Below, one piece after another: positions 1 through 8,366 of a stretch of 64,000 bases of DNA; within the stretch, counting starts at the first letter, position 1; the number at the start of each line of letters is the position of its first letter. Origin of the DNA: Ahniella affigens (GTDB lineage: Bacteria; Pseudomonadota; Gammaproteobacteria; Xanthomonadales; Ahniellaceae). The stretch covers positions 682,001 to 746,000 of the forward strand of contig NZ_CP027860.1 in assembly GCF_003015185.1 (NCBI RefSeq), given 5' to 3'. Made by a program: the position numbers and the translations under genes. The notes below the pieces were generated by a model. That model ran no database searches. It was not told where the DNA came from and saw nothing but the letters and a program-made list of their open reading frames with translations.

Positions 1-150
1 CTGTCGACGTACCTGTTCGCTCAGAAACGACGCCGCATGGGCCACTCGTTCCAGCGCATCGGGTGCCAGATGAACCGCCGCGCCGTCAGCGAGTGCGGCA
101 ACTTGCGAGCGGCTCAGCGAGAGCCCATTCAGTTCGATGATTGGACGCAT
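1..150 (-). CDS. Histidine/aromatic ammonia-lyase family protein, N-terminal fragment
   Basis: Fifty codons are open from an ATG at 150 to the window edge, so only the N-terminus is visible. The fragment reads like the start of HAL/PAL-family lyases: a short beta segment (IIELNGLSLS), then SQVAALADGAAVHLAPDA and a helix. Family members have leucines, a Q-V pair and a V-x-L motif in the same places. Histidine ammonia-lyase converts histidine to urocanate using an MIO cofactor, but the MIO Ala-Ser-Gly triad lies outside the window and cannot be checked. The ATG overlaps the hisS stop codon (TGATG), so the two genes are probably translationally coupled. The assignment rests on the N-terminal pattern only. 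Confidence 0.5.
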   Translation of the reverse strand, partial: MRPIIELNGLSLSRSQVAALADGAAVHLAPDALERVAHAASFLSEQVRRQ

Positions 151-1532
151 CACAGCCCCTTTGGCATGGCTTCGGATTGTTCGATTTCAACGCGCAGGCT
201 TTGCGTGAGCTCGGCACGGGCGACCTCAAATTGCTCACCCCGCAGCATGTCCTTGACGGCGACCACGCCTTTGGCCTTTTCATCAACGCCCAGCATCAGC
301 ACAAAACGGATGCCGGCCCGATCGGCGTATTGGAATTGCTTGCCGAGCTTCTTCGGCTCCAACTGCACCTCGGTATTGATCTGCGCCGCACGCAGCTGAT
401 TCGCGAGCTCCAGGTAGAGCGGCAGGTCGGCATCGTCCATCATCGCTACCATGGCTTGCACGGTGCTCTTCGCGGTGCCAATCAGACCCGCCTTGCGCAG
501 TTGGTAGAACAGCCGCGTGGCACCAATTGACACGCCCACTCCGGGGAGTTTGGACTTGGTGTAGTGCGAGGCCAGGTTCTCGTAGCGACCGCCCGAGCAG
601 ACCGAGCCGATATCCGGATGCTCGGTCAGAATCGTTTCGAACACGGAGCCGGTGTAGTAATCGAGTCCGCGCGCGATCGAAAAATTCAGCACGTAGAACG
701 CTTCCGGAACACCCAGGGCTTTCAACAGGCGAAGCACTTCGCGGACCTCGGCGATGCCAGTGTCCAGAGTGCTATTGCCGCTGCCCAGAGCGTCCAGCAT
801 CGCCAAGGCGCTGGCATGCGAGTCCGAGCGTTGCGCAACAAAATGCATCAGTGCATCCGCCTGCTCGATCGGCAGCGAAAATGGCGCGTTCGTCAAAGTT
901 TCGCGCACGGCTGCAGCCCCGCGTTTGTCGATCTTGTCAACTTCGCGCAGAACCAGGGTTTGTGCCTCGCCATCGGCAATGCCGAGGCGTTCGAAGAAGC
1001 CGCGCAGTATCTTGCGGTTATTCAGCTGGAGGGTGAACGGGCCGACGTTCAGTTCGCGGAAGATCGCGTAGATCGCAGCCGGCAGTTCGGCGTCATAGCG
1101 GACCGACAGCTGATCCTTTCCGATCACATCGATGTCGCATTGATAGAACTCGCGATATCGCCCCTCCTGCGCCGACTCGCCCCGATAGACGCGCTGCATT
1201 TGGTAGCGGCGAAACGGAAAACTCAGACTATGCTCGTGCTCGGCAACGTAGCGGGCCAAAGGCACAGTCAGATCAAAGCGCAGGGCTAGGCTTGGTTCCT
1301 CGCCTTTCTTCAGGCTGCCGGTCGACTGCACGAAGTACACCTGACGCTCGGTTTCGCCACCCGATTTGGTCAGCAGCACATCGGTGAACTCGATTGCCGG
1401 CGTTTCGATCGGCAGAAAGCCGAAGCGTTCAAAATTCCGGCGGATTGTTTCCAGCATGTTCTGGAAAGCAATTTGATCGAGCGGTAAGAGCTCCATCACA
1501 CCGGGCATGGTTCGGGCTTTGGCAAGACTCAC
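150..1532 (-). CDS. hisS: Histidyl-tRNA synthetase
   Basis: Class II aminoacyl-tRNA synthetase that charges tRNA-His in the cytoplasm. The 460-residue product has motif 2 at about 107-135 ([13 protein letters not shown]), the histidine-specific block [10 protein letters not shown] at about 290-299, motif 3 at about 331-340 ([10 protein letters not shown]) and a C-terminal anticodon-binding domain. The start chosen is a GTG at 1532, preceded by GGAG five bases upstream, giving [17 protein letters not shown], close to the usual N-terminus. The frame stays open another 71 codons upstream, but that part looks unlike the family. The stop overlaps the start of the ammonia-lyase-like gene. Confidence 0.95.
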   Translation of the reverse strand: MSLAKARTMPGVMELLPLDQIAFQNMLETIRRNFERFGFLPIETPAIEFTDVLLTKSGGETERQVYFVQSTGSLKKGEEPSLALRFDLTVPLARYVAEHEHSLSFPFRRYQMQRVYRGESAQEGRYREFYQCDIDVIGKDQLSVRYDAELPAAIYAIFRELNVGPFTLQLNNRKILRGFFERLGIADGEAQTLVLREVDKIDKRGAAAVRETLTNAPFSLPIEQADALMHFVAQRSDSHASALAMLDALGSGNSTLDTGIAEVREVLRLLKALGVPEAFYVLNFSIARGLDYYTGSVFETILTEHPDIGSVCSGGRYENLASHYTKSKLPGVGVSIGATRLFYQLRKAGLIGTAKSTVQAMVAMMDDADLPLYLELANQLRAAQINTEVQLEPKKLGKQFQYADRAGIRFVLMLGVDEKAKGVVAVKDMLRGEQFEVARAELTQSLRVEIEQSEAMPKGL

Positions 1533-2211
1533 AAGCACTCCGTTCTGGTTCAGTTCGTGGCGACAGGTTGGGGATTGGGCTGGCCCGACCGGAGCGGGGT
1601 CATTCCTCCCAGCCCGCAATTGTTGCGCGACTGACGTGAAAAACAACCCAACAGCGCCGAAATCAGGGGATTGCCTTGATCCAGAAGGCATCAAAGCGCG
1701 GTCGCGACTCCAAAATCCCAGGCGTGGCAGCCATGTCAATGACAAGGGTGCTCGTTTCTGTGGACGTGCGGCAAGGGGCCGCGCCCGCTACTTCGCAAGC
1801 ACAATGTGGCGTTTTGCGCGGATGATTGATTTCCGAACAGCACGTCGCATGCCGCTCAGGCCGGAACCCGGTCGCTGCTTGGTGTTCGGCCTGACGGCAG
1901 AAGTTGGGTTGCGCTACCAAATAATTGAGCGCGATTTTGCGGATTTTACGCGTAACGCAATGCATGCCGCGAAGGATTCGCAGATCGCACCGTTTTGGAG
2001 TCCCGAAAAGAGCGTCATGACAGGTTGAAGAACACTTGAGCCAAGGCGACAACGTGATTCCGAGTCGTCCAAGGTTCTCTCGCGACAACAAGGAGCGTGT
2101 CGCGGGCTCACGTTGCAATCAACCTGTCTCGTCGCGTTTCGGGACCCCTCGCGGAGACCCACGGATGGCTGCAAGTCATGCCAACCCTGTACTCAACCGA
2201 AGGAGCAAATC
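1533..2211. other. Non-coding stretch between hisS and the small exported protein gene
   Basis: I see no convincing gene here. Open frames on both strands lack ribosome binding sites and protein-like composition. The stretch should carry the hisS promoter (leftward) and the promoter of the small gene at 2212 (rightward), but no clear -35/-10 pair stands out. Confidence 0.4.
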
Positions 2212-2430
2212 ATGAAGAAGTCGCACACATTCCTGTTGTCGCTTGCTGCCACGATGACGATCGCTGCCGGTGTTGCCTATGCTGGTATCGGCCAAAGCAT
2301 CAACCGCTTCTACTATTCGAGCGCCGCGCACACCGAAGTAGTCGGCGAGGAATTCATCAGCTGTGGGGGCACCCGTATTCTCGACGGCGTGCGCACGGCT
2401 TATTACACCGAGACCCGCACGTCCTGCTGA
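2212..2430 (+). CDS. Small exported protein, DUF6289-like
   Basis: A 72-residue protein with a clear signal peptide (MKK, hydrophobic core, cleavage near AYA at residue 24) and a mature part of about 48 residues. The mature part is rich in Tyr, Ser and Thr and has two cysteines that could form one disulfide. The phrase YYSSAAHTEVVGEEFISC resembles small exported proteins common in Xanthomonadales that are grouped as DUF6289; this is from memory of the pattern. AGGAG lies six bases before the ATG, which fixes the start. Function is unknown. It stands alone, facing the sulfurtransferase gene convergently. Confidence 0.75.
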   Translation: MKKSHTFLLSLAATMTIAAGVAYAGIGQSINRFYYSSAAHTEVVGEEFISCGGTRILDGVRTAYYTETRTSC

Positions 2431-2476
2431 AAAAGCCGGACTGGCACATTCGCTGATTGAGCGGCATGGATGCCAG

Positions 2477-3334
2477 TCAATCACCGCGGCTGATGGGGCG
2501 GCTGGGATCTGAAATCCAGCCGCTCCACGATGGTGCAAAGAGCTTCGAGCCCACCAAGCCGGCGTGCGTCATTGCCAGCAGGTTGTGACACGCCGTAATA
2601 CCAGACCCGCATTGATGTACGACCTGCTCGGCGCTACGTGCGCCCAGCAAAGTCTGGAATTGCATCCGCAGTTCAGCGGGCGGCAGGAAGCGCTGCTCGC
2701 TGTCCAGATTCTGGGTAAATGGGCGATTGATCGCGCCAGGAATATGGCCGGCGACCGGGTCAATCGGCTCGACATCACCGCGATAGCGTTCGGCGCCGCG
2801 AGCATCGATCAGCAGCCAGCTGGGGTCTTGTCGGGCTTGATCCAGTGCTAGATAGTCCAACACGCTGGACGTCGTTCCGCGCAGATCCAAAACTTGGGAC
2901 GGCACGACGCTGACCGCGCCGCTGGTCATGGGCAGACCGGCCTTTTGTGCTGCCTGAAAGCCACCATTGAGAACTGCGACTTGGCGATGCCCGATCCAGC
3001 GCAGCATCCACCATAGTCGGGCGGCATAGGCGCCATTGCCTTGATCGTAAACGACCACGGCCTGCTCTGGCCGAAAGCCAAGCCTGGACAGGGTCTCGGC
3101 GAAGTGGGCGGGCGTTGGCAATGGATGGCGCCCAAGGCCCGTAAGACTCTGGTCCGACAAGTCCTGGTTCACATCCGCATAAACTGCGCCTGCAAGATGC
3201 AACTGCTCGAACGCTTGCCGGCCCGCGTCGGGCTGCATCAGGTCAAAACGGCAATCCACGAGCAATAGATCGGTTTGGCCAAGCAATGGTTTCAGCGCCG
3301 TGACGTCGATCAAGGTCTCGGTATTCAGGTCCAT
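2477..3334 (-). CDS. sseA: 3-mercaptopyruvate sulfurtransferase (two-domain rhodanese)
   Basis: A 285-residue tandem rhodanese. The N-terminal domain (about 8-130) is inactive. The C-terminal domain (about 165-280) carries the active-site loop CGSGITAC at 242-249, with Cys242 as the likely persulfide carrier. A CG[S/T]G loop is typical of mercaptopyruvate sulfurtransferases, whereas thiosulfate sulfurtransferases usually have CRKG. It would move sulfur from 3-mercaptopyruvate to thiols or cyanide. Its start overlaps the end of the NudL-like gene by 10 bases, so the two are probably co-expressed. Confidence 0.88.
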   Translation of the reverse strand: MDLNTETLIDVTALKPLLGQTDLLLVDCRFDLMQPDAGRQAFEQLHLAGAVYADVNQDLSDQSLTGLGRHPLPTPAHFAETLSRLGFRPEQAVVVYDQGNGAYAARLWWMLRWIGHRQVAVLNGGFQAAQKAGLPMTSGAVSVVPSQVLDLRGTTSSVLDYLALDQARQDPSWLLIDARGAERYRGDVEPIDPVAGHIPGAINRPFTQNLDSEQRFLPPAELRMQFQTLLGARSAEQVVHQCGSGITACHNLLAMTHAGLVGSKLFAPSWSGWISDPSRPISRGD

Positions 3335-3930
3335 AGCTCAATCCGTTTGCGCAGGTTCAATAACATGGCAGCCGTCGCGCCCCAGACGCGTCGGCCTTCA
3401 ACGTCGAACTCGTGGATGTTGCGGAGTTTGCCGCGGTAGTCCACTTCCCGAGAGATCAGCGCCTCGGGGTTCAGGAATTGGGCCAGCGGCGCCTCGAACA
3501 CGTCGGCCACTTCACCGATTCGGGGCGTGACCGTAAAACCCTCGCGCACGCGCGCGACGACCGGGGTGACTCGAAAGCGCGTGATCGTGTCAAACAAATC
3601 CAAATAGCCGAGTGGCTCGACAAACTCCCGTGCAATGCCGACTTCCTCTTCCAGTTCGCGCAGGGCTGCGGCCAATGCGGAACCGTCGTCGGCATCGATG
3701 CGCCCGCCCGGAAAGCTGACCTGGCCGCCATGGTTTGCGAGGTTTTCATCGCGCTCGGTCAACAGCACGGTCAACACGCCGTCGCGATCGATGATGGGCA
3801 CCAACACCGCGGCCGGAATCAAGCCTTCTTCGACGTCGAGAATGTCGGCAAGGTCGGCATGATTCCAGCCTTCGCCACTCGGCGGACGCTCCAAGTCATG
3901 CAGCGCCTTCTGGATGCGCTCAAAGTTCAT
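3325..3930 (-). CDS. nudL: Nudix hydrolase, CoA pyrophosphatase NudL-like
   Basis: A 201-residue Nudix protein. The Nudix box lies at about 75-99 (GGRIDADDG then ALRELEEEVGI) with the slightly displaced spacing seen in the YeaB/NudL group. The downstream LGYLDLFDTITRFRVTPVV and EVADVFEAPLAQFL also match that group, which hydrolyses coenzyme A and acyl-CoA to 4'-phosphopantetheine and 3',5'-ADP. The ATG at 3930 is preferred because residues upstream in the same frame do not fit the family. It overlaps the DUF1289 gene upstream by 11 bases and sseA downstream by 10, forming a three-gene unit. Confidence 0.88.
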   Translation of the reverse strand: MNFERIQKALHDLERPPSGEGWNHADLADILDVEEGLIPAAVLVPIIDRDGVLTVLLTERDENLANHGGQVSFPGGRIDADDGSALAAALRELEEEVGIAREFVEPLGYLDLFDTITRFRVTPVVARVREGFTVTPRIGEVADVFEAPLAQFLNPEALISREVDYRGKLRNIHEFDVEGRRVWGATAAMLLNLRKRIELWT

Positions 3931-4126
3931 GCCGGCGCGCCTCGCGTTCGGGCAGCACCACCTGCATGATGTGCGCACGCTCGGCATCGGACATGCTGGC
4001 CCAGCGCGCGATTTCGGCAGACAGTCTGAGACAGCCCTCGCACAAGTCGTTGGCGGCCAACATGCATACGCCGATACATGGTGTCGGAATTGCGCGCGCA
4101 GGGCGCGTCCAAGTCAAACTGGTCAT
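3920..4126 (-). CDS. DUF1289 domain protein (small cysteine-rich)
   Basis: A 68-residue protein with the DUF1289 pattern: TPCIGVCMLAANDLCEGCLR followed by EIARWASMSDAERAHIMQ. Four cysteines in a CxxxC...CxxC arrangement suggest metal or Fe-S binding. No function is established for the family. The start is the ATG at 4126 with AAGGA four bases upstream; an in-frame TTG 12 bases further up is less likely. It is the first gene of the DUF1289-nudL-sseA unit. The terminator of the upstream FKBP gene sits just before its ribosome binding site. Confidence 0.85.
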   Translation of the reverse strand: MTSLTWTRPARAIPTPCIGVCMLAANDLCEGCLRLSAEIARWASMSDAERAHIMQVVLPEREARRHEL

Positions 4127-4142
4127 AACTTCCTTCAAAACG

Positions 4143-4176
4143 ACAAGACCGATGCGGGCATCCGCATCGGTCTTGT
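4143..4176 (-). terminator. Rho-independent terminator downstream of the FKBP gene
   Basis: A perfect 15-bp inverted repeat (ACAAGACCGATGCGG at 4143-4157, complement at 4162-4176) with a 4-base loop, followed on the minus strand by CGTTTTG. It lies between the FKBP stop and the DUF1289 start and would end transcription of the FKBP gene. Confidence 0.8.
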
Positions 4177-4229
4177 GGGGTGTGGCGTTTGCAACAGCGG
4201 CCGAGACCGCTGTGTGCCGACGGCGTCGA

Positions 4230-4907
4230 TTACTTGACGTCGATCAGCTTGATTTCGAACACCAGGGCCTGATTCGGACCGATCGGACCATTGCCGCGCA
4301 TGCCATAGGCCTGCTCTGCCGGCAGGAAGATCTGCCAATGGTCGCCGACCTTCATCATCGGGATGACTTCCTGCCAACCCTTCAACACTTGGTCGACCTT
4401 GAACTTGGCCGGCGTGCCGCGCGCGAACGAACTGTCGAACTCAAGACCGGTGGTCAGCGAACCACGGTAATGCATGGTCACTTCGCTGGTCTTCAGCGGA
4501 CGCTTGCCGGTACCTTCTTCAATGATGCGGTACTGGATGCCCGACGGCAGGGACACAATGCCCTTCTTGACCTTGTTCTCGGCCAGGAACTTGTCGCTCG
4601 CGGCCTTGTTGTCACGCGCCAGGGCTTCGTACTTGGTCTTGGCTTCGTTGTAGAGACGCTCTTTCATCTTGTCGAGCGCTTCGGCCATCTGCTCATTGGC
4701 CACGGCCGGCGCCTTCTTCGCGTAACCGTCCTGGATCGCACGGATCACGGTGTTCACGTCGATGTCCATCTTCTTTTCGACGAAATCGTTGCCGATTTCA
4801 TAGCCGATGGCGTAACTCAGCTTGCCTTTTTCAGACGTCGTGTCCTGGGCATGGGCAGCACCCACCAGCATGGCCGCCAACATGGCAGCGCGCAAACCAA
4901 ATTTCAT
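4230..4907 (-). CDS. FKBP-type peptidyl-prolyl isomerase, periplasmic (FkpA/Mip-like)
   Basis: A 225-residue protein with a signal peptide (cleavage near AHA-QD at 20), an N-terminal helical dimerisation region (about 25-115) and a C-terminal FKBP domain (about 120-225). FKBP landmarks are HYRGSLTTGLEFDSSFARG, the VLKGWQEVIPMMKVGDHW strand-helix, and the closing QALVFEIKLIDV. This is the architecture of FkpA and Mip, periplasmic prolyl isomerases and chaperones. It is a single gene with its own strong terminator. Confidence 0.92.
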   Translation of the reverse strand: MKFGLRAAMLAAMLVGAAHAQDTTSEKGKLSYAIGYEIGNDFVEKKMDIDVNTVIRAIQDGYAKKAPAVANEQMAEALDKMKERLYNEAKTKYEALARDNKAASDKFLAENKVKKGIVSLPSGIQYRIIEEGTGKRPLKTSEVTMHYRGSLTTGLEFDSSFARGTPAKFKVDQVLKGWQEVIPMMKVGDHWQIFLPAEQAYGMRGNGPIGPNQALVFEIKLIDVK

Positions 4908-5490
4908 CCAATCTCTCCAATGAGCGTCAAAAAATTGCCGGCCGGTTCTGAAACGAGCCCGGGTCGGGCAAACAGCCTTCTATTCTACCGATCCGGACTG
5001 AATCCGGGCAATCTGGTCGGCAAGCGACCGCCCGATCCCGGAAAAGTTCCCGGATTCGGGGCGATTTCGGCAGGGGAAACGGCAATTTCGGGCGGAAAAG
5101 GGGTGGCAGCGTTCCATCAGGCGGCTTGCTGCGAGCATGAGCCCCGCACCTGATTCCGTCTCGGGCGACGAAGGGCGAGGACGCGCGTCGGCGCAGAACC
5201 GCAGATTGAGATGCGCGGAAGGGTCGGTTTTCCCCAGGAATTCCAATCCACCGCTCGTCGCCCCGGACTCGATCCGGGGTGTGTTCGATCGTTCCTGACC
5301 AGCCAATGGCGATCCTGAAGCTTTGGATGCGGGCCACGACGAGCACGTGCTCGGGTTTCCCAAAGACTTCTGCACCACCGCTCGTCACCCCGGACTTGAT
5401 CCGGGGTGAGTTTGATCTTTCTATGTCAGCCCTCGGCACAACTGATCCAAGTCAAAAGTACAGGCAGGCCCGGCTGGCATCCTGGCCAGC
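4908..5490. repeat. Intergenic region with two copies of a CCCCGGA palindromic repeat
   Basis: About 580 bases without a convincing gene. Two related palindromes stand out: CCCCGGACTCGATCCGGGG at 5261-5279 and ACCCCGGACTTGATCCGGGGT at 5387-5407. Both are preceded by accgctcgtc and followed by a similar gtg(t/a)gttcgat tract, so the direct repeat is about 50 bases. The pattern resembles dispersed CCGGA...TCCGG extragenic palindromes of many Proteobacteria. A 170-codon open frame on the minus strand is made of these repeats and has no ribosome binding site. Confidence 0.6.
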
Positions 5491-6573
5491 ATGGACACGA
5501 ACCGACTCTGGATTCACAAAGCCCTGACCTGCCTGGAGCGCGAAGCACTGCGTTCGGCCGACACGCATTTGCTGCGACTCGATCTGCCGCCGTTCCCGGG
5601 AATCAGCTTTTATCTGAAGGACGAGGCCTCGCACCCGAGTGGCAGTTTGAAACATCGCTTAGCGCGCTCGCTGTTCCTGTACGCGCTGTGCAACGGCCGG
5701 CTGCGCGAAGGGCAGGTCGTGGTGGACGCGTCCTCCGGCAGCACCGCAATTTCCGAGGCTTGGTTTGCCCGCCTCCTCAGCCTGCCCTTTGTTGCCGTGA
5801 TGCCCGAGCAGACGGCGGCGGCAAAGATCACGGCGATCACGGCACTTGGCGGGCGATGTTTATTGCTGCCCCCAGGCGAGCGCTGCGCGCCGTTTGCGCG
5901 GCAATGGGCCGAAACCGAAGGCGCGTGTTACCTCGACCAATTCGGATTGGCCGAACGGGCGACCGATTGGCGCGGCAACAACAATATCGCCGAGTCCATT
6001 CTCCGGCAGATGGCACTGGAGGCGCATCCTGAACCGCGTTACGTCGTCTGCGGCGCCGGCACTGGCGGCACATCGGCGACGATTGGTCGCTACTTGCGCT
6101 ATCGGCGCCTGCGCACGGCGCTTTGCGTCGCCGAACCGACTGGTGGCGCGTTTGCGGAAGGGTTTCGTACGCGCAGTCGAGATGCCGTACAAACGCGGCC
6201 AAGCATTATCGAAGGCATTGCCCGTCCGCAGGTCGAAAGCGGATTTCTGTTCGACATCGTCGATCTCGTTGAAGAAATTAACGACGTCGACTCGATCGCC
6301 GGCATGCGATTTCTCGAATCGGCGCTCAATCGGCGCTGGGGTGGCTCGTCCGGTTGCAGCTTTGTCGCTGCCATCCGATTGGCTCGTGGCATGCGCGCGG
6401 CGGGGCAGCAAGGATCGATTGTGTTGCTGCTGTGCGACGAGGGAGATCGCTACGCCGACACGCTGTATGACGCCGGCTGGCTGCATGCGCATGGTTACGA
6501 TCTCGCAGCCGCCAGTGTGCGTCTGCATGAACTGATTGGCGGCGATGCCAACGACGTCGCGGACGCTCACTAA
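5491..6573 (+). CDS. PLP-dependent cysteine synthase-fold enzyme, Cds1 (cysteine desulfhydrase)-like
   Basis: A 360-residue fold-type II PLP enzyme. HPSGSLKHRLARSLFLYAL places the Schiff-base lysine at Lys54. SSGSTAISEA (81-90) is the substrate loop and GAGTGGTSATIGRYL the phosphate-binding glycine loop. These blocks resemble the Cds1 group (mycobacterial and fungal cysteine desulfhydrases) more than CysK or CysM. The expected reaction is cysteine to H2S, pyruvate and ammonia, but a related beta-replacement cannot be excluded. The ribosome binding site is weak. Its stop overlaps the rtcR stop by four bases on the other strand, so the two are tightly convergent. Confidence 0.72.
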   Translation: MDTNRLWIHKALTCLEREALRSADTHLLRLDLPPFPGISFYLKDEASHPSGSLKHRLARSLFLYALCNGRLREGQVVVDASSGSTAISEAWFARLLSLPFVAVMPEQTAAAKITAITALGGRCLLLPPGERCAPFARQWAETEGACYLDQFGLAERATDWRGNNNIAESILRQMALEAHPEPRYVVCGAGTGGTSATIGRYLRYRRLRTALCVAEPTGGAFAEGFRTRSRDAVQTRPSIIEGIARPQVESGFLFDIVDLVEEINDVDSIAGMRFLESALNRRWGGSSGCSFVAAIRLARGMRAAGQQGSIVLLLCDEGDRYADTLYDAGWLHAHGYDLAAASVRLHELIGGDANDVADAH

Positions 6574-8171
6574 TTCAATCGGTGCAGCTGCTCGAACTGC
6601 AAGTCAAAGCGAGCCAAGTATTTGCGCAGCCGATCGGCATCGTTGGTCTTTGCCTTTTTCTCCCGACTCGCCTGAAATAACGTGCGGCCGGCATCGCTGA
6701 GTGTGCGACTGGCGCGACAGACGCGAACGACTTCAGCAAGCTGCACGGCATCAAAGCGATCGAGATCGGCATAAGCGTCGCCGAGCAGGTCCGCGAGGCT
6801 GGTGTCGGTTGGCGTGTCCGATTGCTGGTCGCCCCAATGTCGTTTCAGGCGTTGGATTTCCTCCTGCACTACGTCCACGGTAATCCGGCCCGATTCGGAT
6901 AACGTCGCCATGCGCGTGATCGACGCGCCCAGATCGCGGAAATTGCCGGGCCAGACCGCATCGGCGCTCGTTGCAAAGCGCAGATAGGCTTGACGCGCTT
7001 CGCGGTTGAAACGCACTTGCTCATTGTAGTTGCGCGCATAGCGCGACAGTTCGAACTCGAGGTTCGGTTCGATGTCCTCGGCGCGCTCCTTGAGTCCGGG
7101 TAGATAGAACGTCCAGAGATTCAGGCGGGCGAACAGATCGTCGCGAAAGCGGCCTTCGCGCACGGCCACGGCGAGATCGCGATTCGTGCCCGCGATCAAC
7201 TGAAAATCGCTGCTGACTTCCTTGTCCCCACCCAAAGGCGGAAAGCGCTTGTCTTCGATCGCCCGCAACAGCATGGCTTGCTCATCAAGACCGAGTTCGC
7301 CGATTTCGTCGAGGAACAGCAGGCCGCCATCGGCACTCTTCAACAGACCGGCGCGATCACTCTGTGCGCCCGTGAAGGCACCGCGGACATGCCCGAACAG
7401 CGCGCTGCCGGCGCCATCGCCACGCAGCGTTGCGCAGTTCACCTCGACAAACCGGCCGCTCAAGTCCTGGCGCTGCTTTTTCAGCTCGAAGATGTTGCGC
7501 GCGAGTTGGCTCTTGCCCGCGCCAGTCGGACCCATCAGCAGCATGGGCGCGCGCGAACGCATGGCGACACGCTCGATCTGCTCGATCATCCGGTTGAACT
7601 TCGGACTTTGGGTGTTGATGCCGCTCTTCAGAAACTCGGTCGTTTCCTGACTGGCCTTGGAGAACCGCTGCGCGATCTGGTCATAGCGGGCGAGATCCAG
7701 GTCGATGATCGCGTATGAGCCTTGCATGCCTTGGGCGCGATCGCGGGGTGGCGAGGTTTGAATCAATCGTGCGGGCAGAAAGCGCGCCTCGGCCAGCAGA
7801 AACCAGCAGATCTGCGCGACGTGCGTGCCGGTTGTGATGTGGATGAAATATTCCTCGTGCTCCAGATCAAACGGATACCGACGCGAAAAATCGAACAAGG
7901 CCGAGTACATCAGCTCGAAGTCCCAAGGGTCTTTGACATACACGTCGTGCACGCAGACGTCTGTCTGCGGGCTCAGTTGGCGCAGGTCCGTCTGCACAGT
8001 CTTGACGAGGTTGTTGAATCGACGCTGGTCGACCAGCAACTCAATACGGTCTGCCTGGAAGTCCTCGTGTTGCCCGAGCGCAACCGTGGGGCGCCATTTC
8101 TCCCAACGGCCCGGGCCGGCACCCAAATCCATCTGCGTACCGAGGAATCCGATCACGACTTTGCGCTTCAT
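6570..8171 (-). CDS. rtcR: RtcR, sigma-54 activator of the RNA repair operon
   Basis: A 533-residue bacterial enhancer-binding protein. The N-terminal RtcR/CARF-type sensor domain (about 1-180) includes FIHITTGTHVAQ near 109-120. The AAA+ domain has Walker A GPTGAGKS at 214-221, GAFTGA at 264-269 and Walker B GGLLFLDEI at 282-290. In E. coli and Salmonella RtcR senses RNA ends with 2',3'-cyclic phosphate and switches on rtcBA through sigma-54. No Fis-type helix-turn-helix is obvious at the C-terminus; family members use a shorter winged region. The start is the ATG at 8171; a TTG four codons upstream is less likely. It diverges from rsr, its probable target. Confidence 0.93.
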   Translation of the reverse strand: MKRKVVIGFLGTQMDLGAGPGRWEKWRPTVALGQHEDFQADRIELLVDQRRFNNLVKTVQTDLRQLSPQTDVCVHDVYVKDPWDFELMYSALFDFSRRYPFDLEHEEYFIHITTGTHVAQICWFLLAEARFLPARLIQTSPPRDRAQGMQGSYAIIDLDLARYDQIAQRFSKASQETTEFLKSGINTQSPKFNRMIEQIERVAMRSRAPMLLMGPTGAGKSQLARNIFELKKQRQDLSGRFVEVNCATLRGDGAGSALFGHVRGAFTGAQSDRAGLLKSADGGLLFLDEIGELGLDEQAMLLRAIEDKRFPPLGGDKEVSSDFQLIAGTNRDLAVAVREGRFRDDLFARLNLWTFYLPGLKERAEDIEPNLEFELSRYARNYNEQVRFNREARQAYLRFATSADAVWPGNFRDLGASITRMATLSESGRITVDVVQEEIQRLKRHWGDQQSDTPTDTSLADLLGDAYADLDRFDAVQLAEVVRVCRASRTLSDAGRTLFQASREKKAKTNDADRLRKYLARFDLQFEQLHRLN

Positions 8172-8207
8172 GATGCTATCCAAAAATATAAAGTGCGATC
8201 TAAGCGT

Positions 8208-8238
8208 ATCTTAAAGGGCGGCTTCGAGCTAGTGACAA
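8208..8238 (-). promoter_or_regulatory. Possible sigma-70 promoter of rtcR
   Basis: On the minus strand TTGTCA (8238-8233) lies 17-19 bases before TTTAAG/TAAGAT (8215-8208). The position, 37-67 bases ahead of the rtcR ATG, fits, but the spacing is not optimal and the call rests on motif reading only. Confidence 0.35.
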
Positions 8239-8298
8239 TTTTTGCTGGGTTCGAAACATGTTCAATAAAAACAATGCGGTAATCAAGATCTTCCGAAG

Positions 8299-8315
8299 TT
8301 GGCACGGGACTTGAT
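8299..8315 (+). promoter_or_regulatory. Sigma-54 (-24/-12) promoter of the rsr-rtcBA operon
   Basis: TTGGCACGGGACTTGAT matches the -24/-12 consensus (TTGGCACG-N4-TTGCW) except that the -12 GC reads GA. It ends 51 bases before the rsr ATG, with rtcR divergent upstream, as expected for an RtcR-controlled promoter. Activator sites should lie in 8172-8290, but I could not define a convincing one. Confidence 0.75.
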
Positions 8316-8366
8316 ATAGACCAGCTATGGATGCGGCGTTCCGCATCGGAGTCAGGAGAACGTGTG

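Noticed and set aside
4927-5439. A 170-codon minus-strand open frame
   Set aside because: Its sequence is two copies of an extragenic palindromic repeat with flanks, lacks a ribosome binding site and shows no domain.
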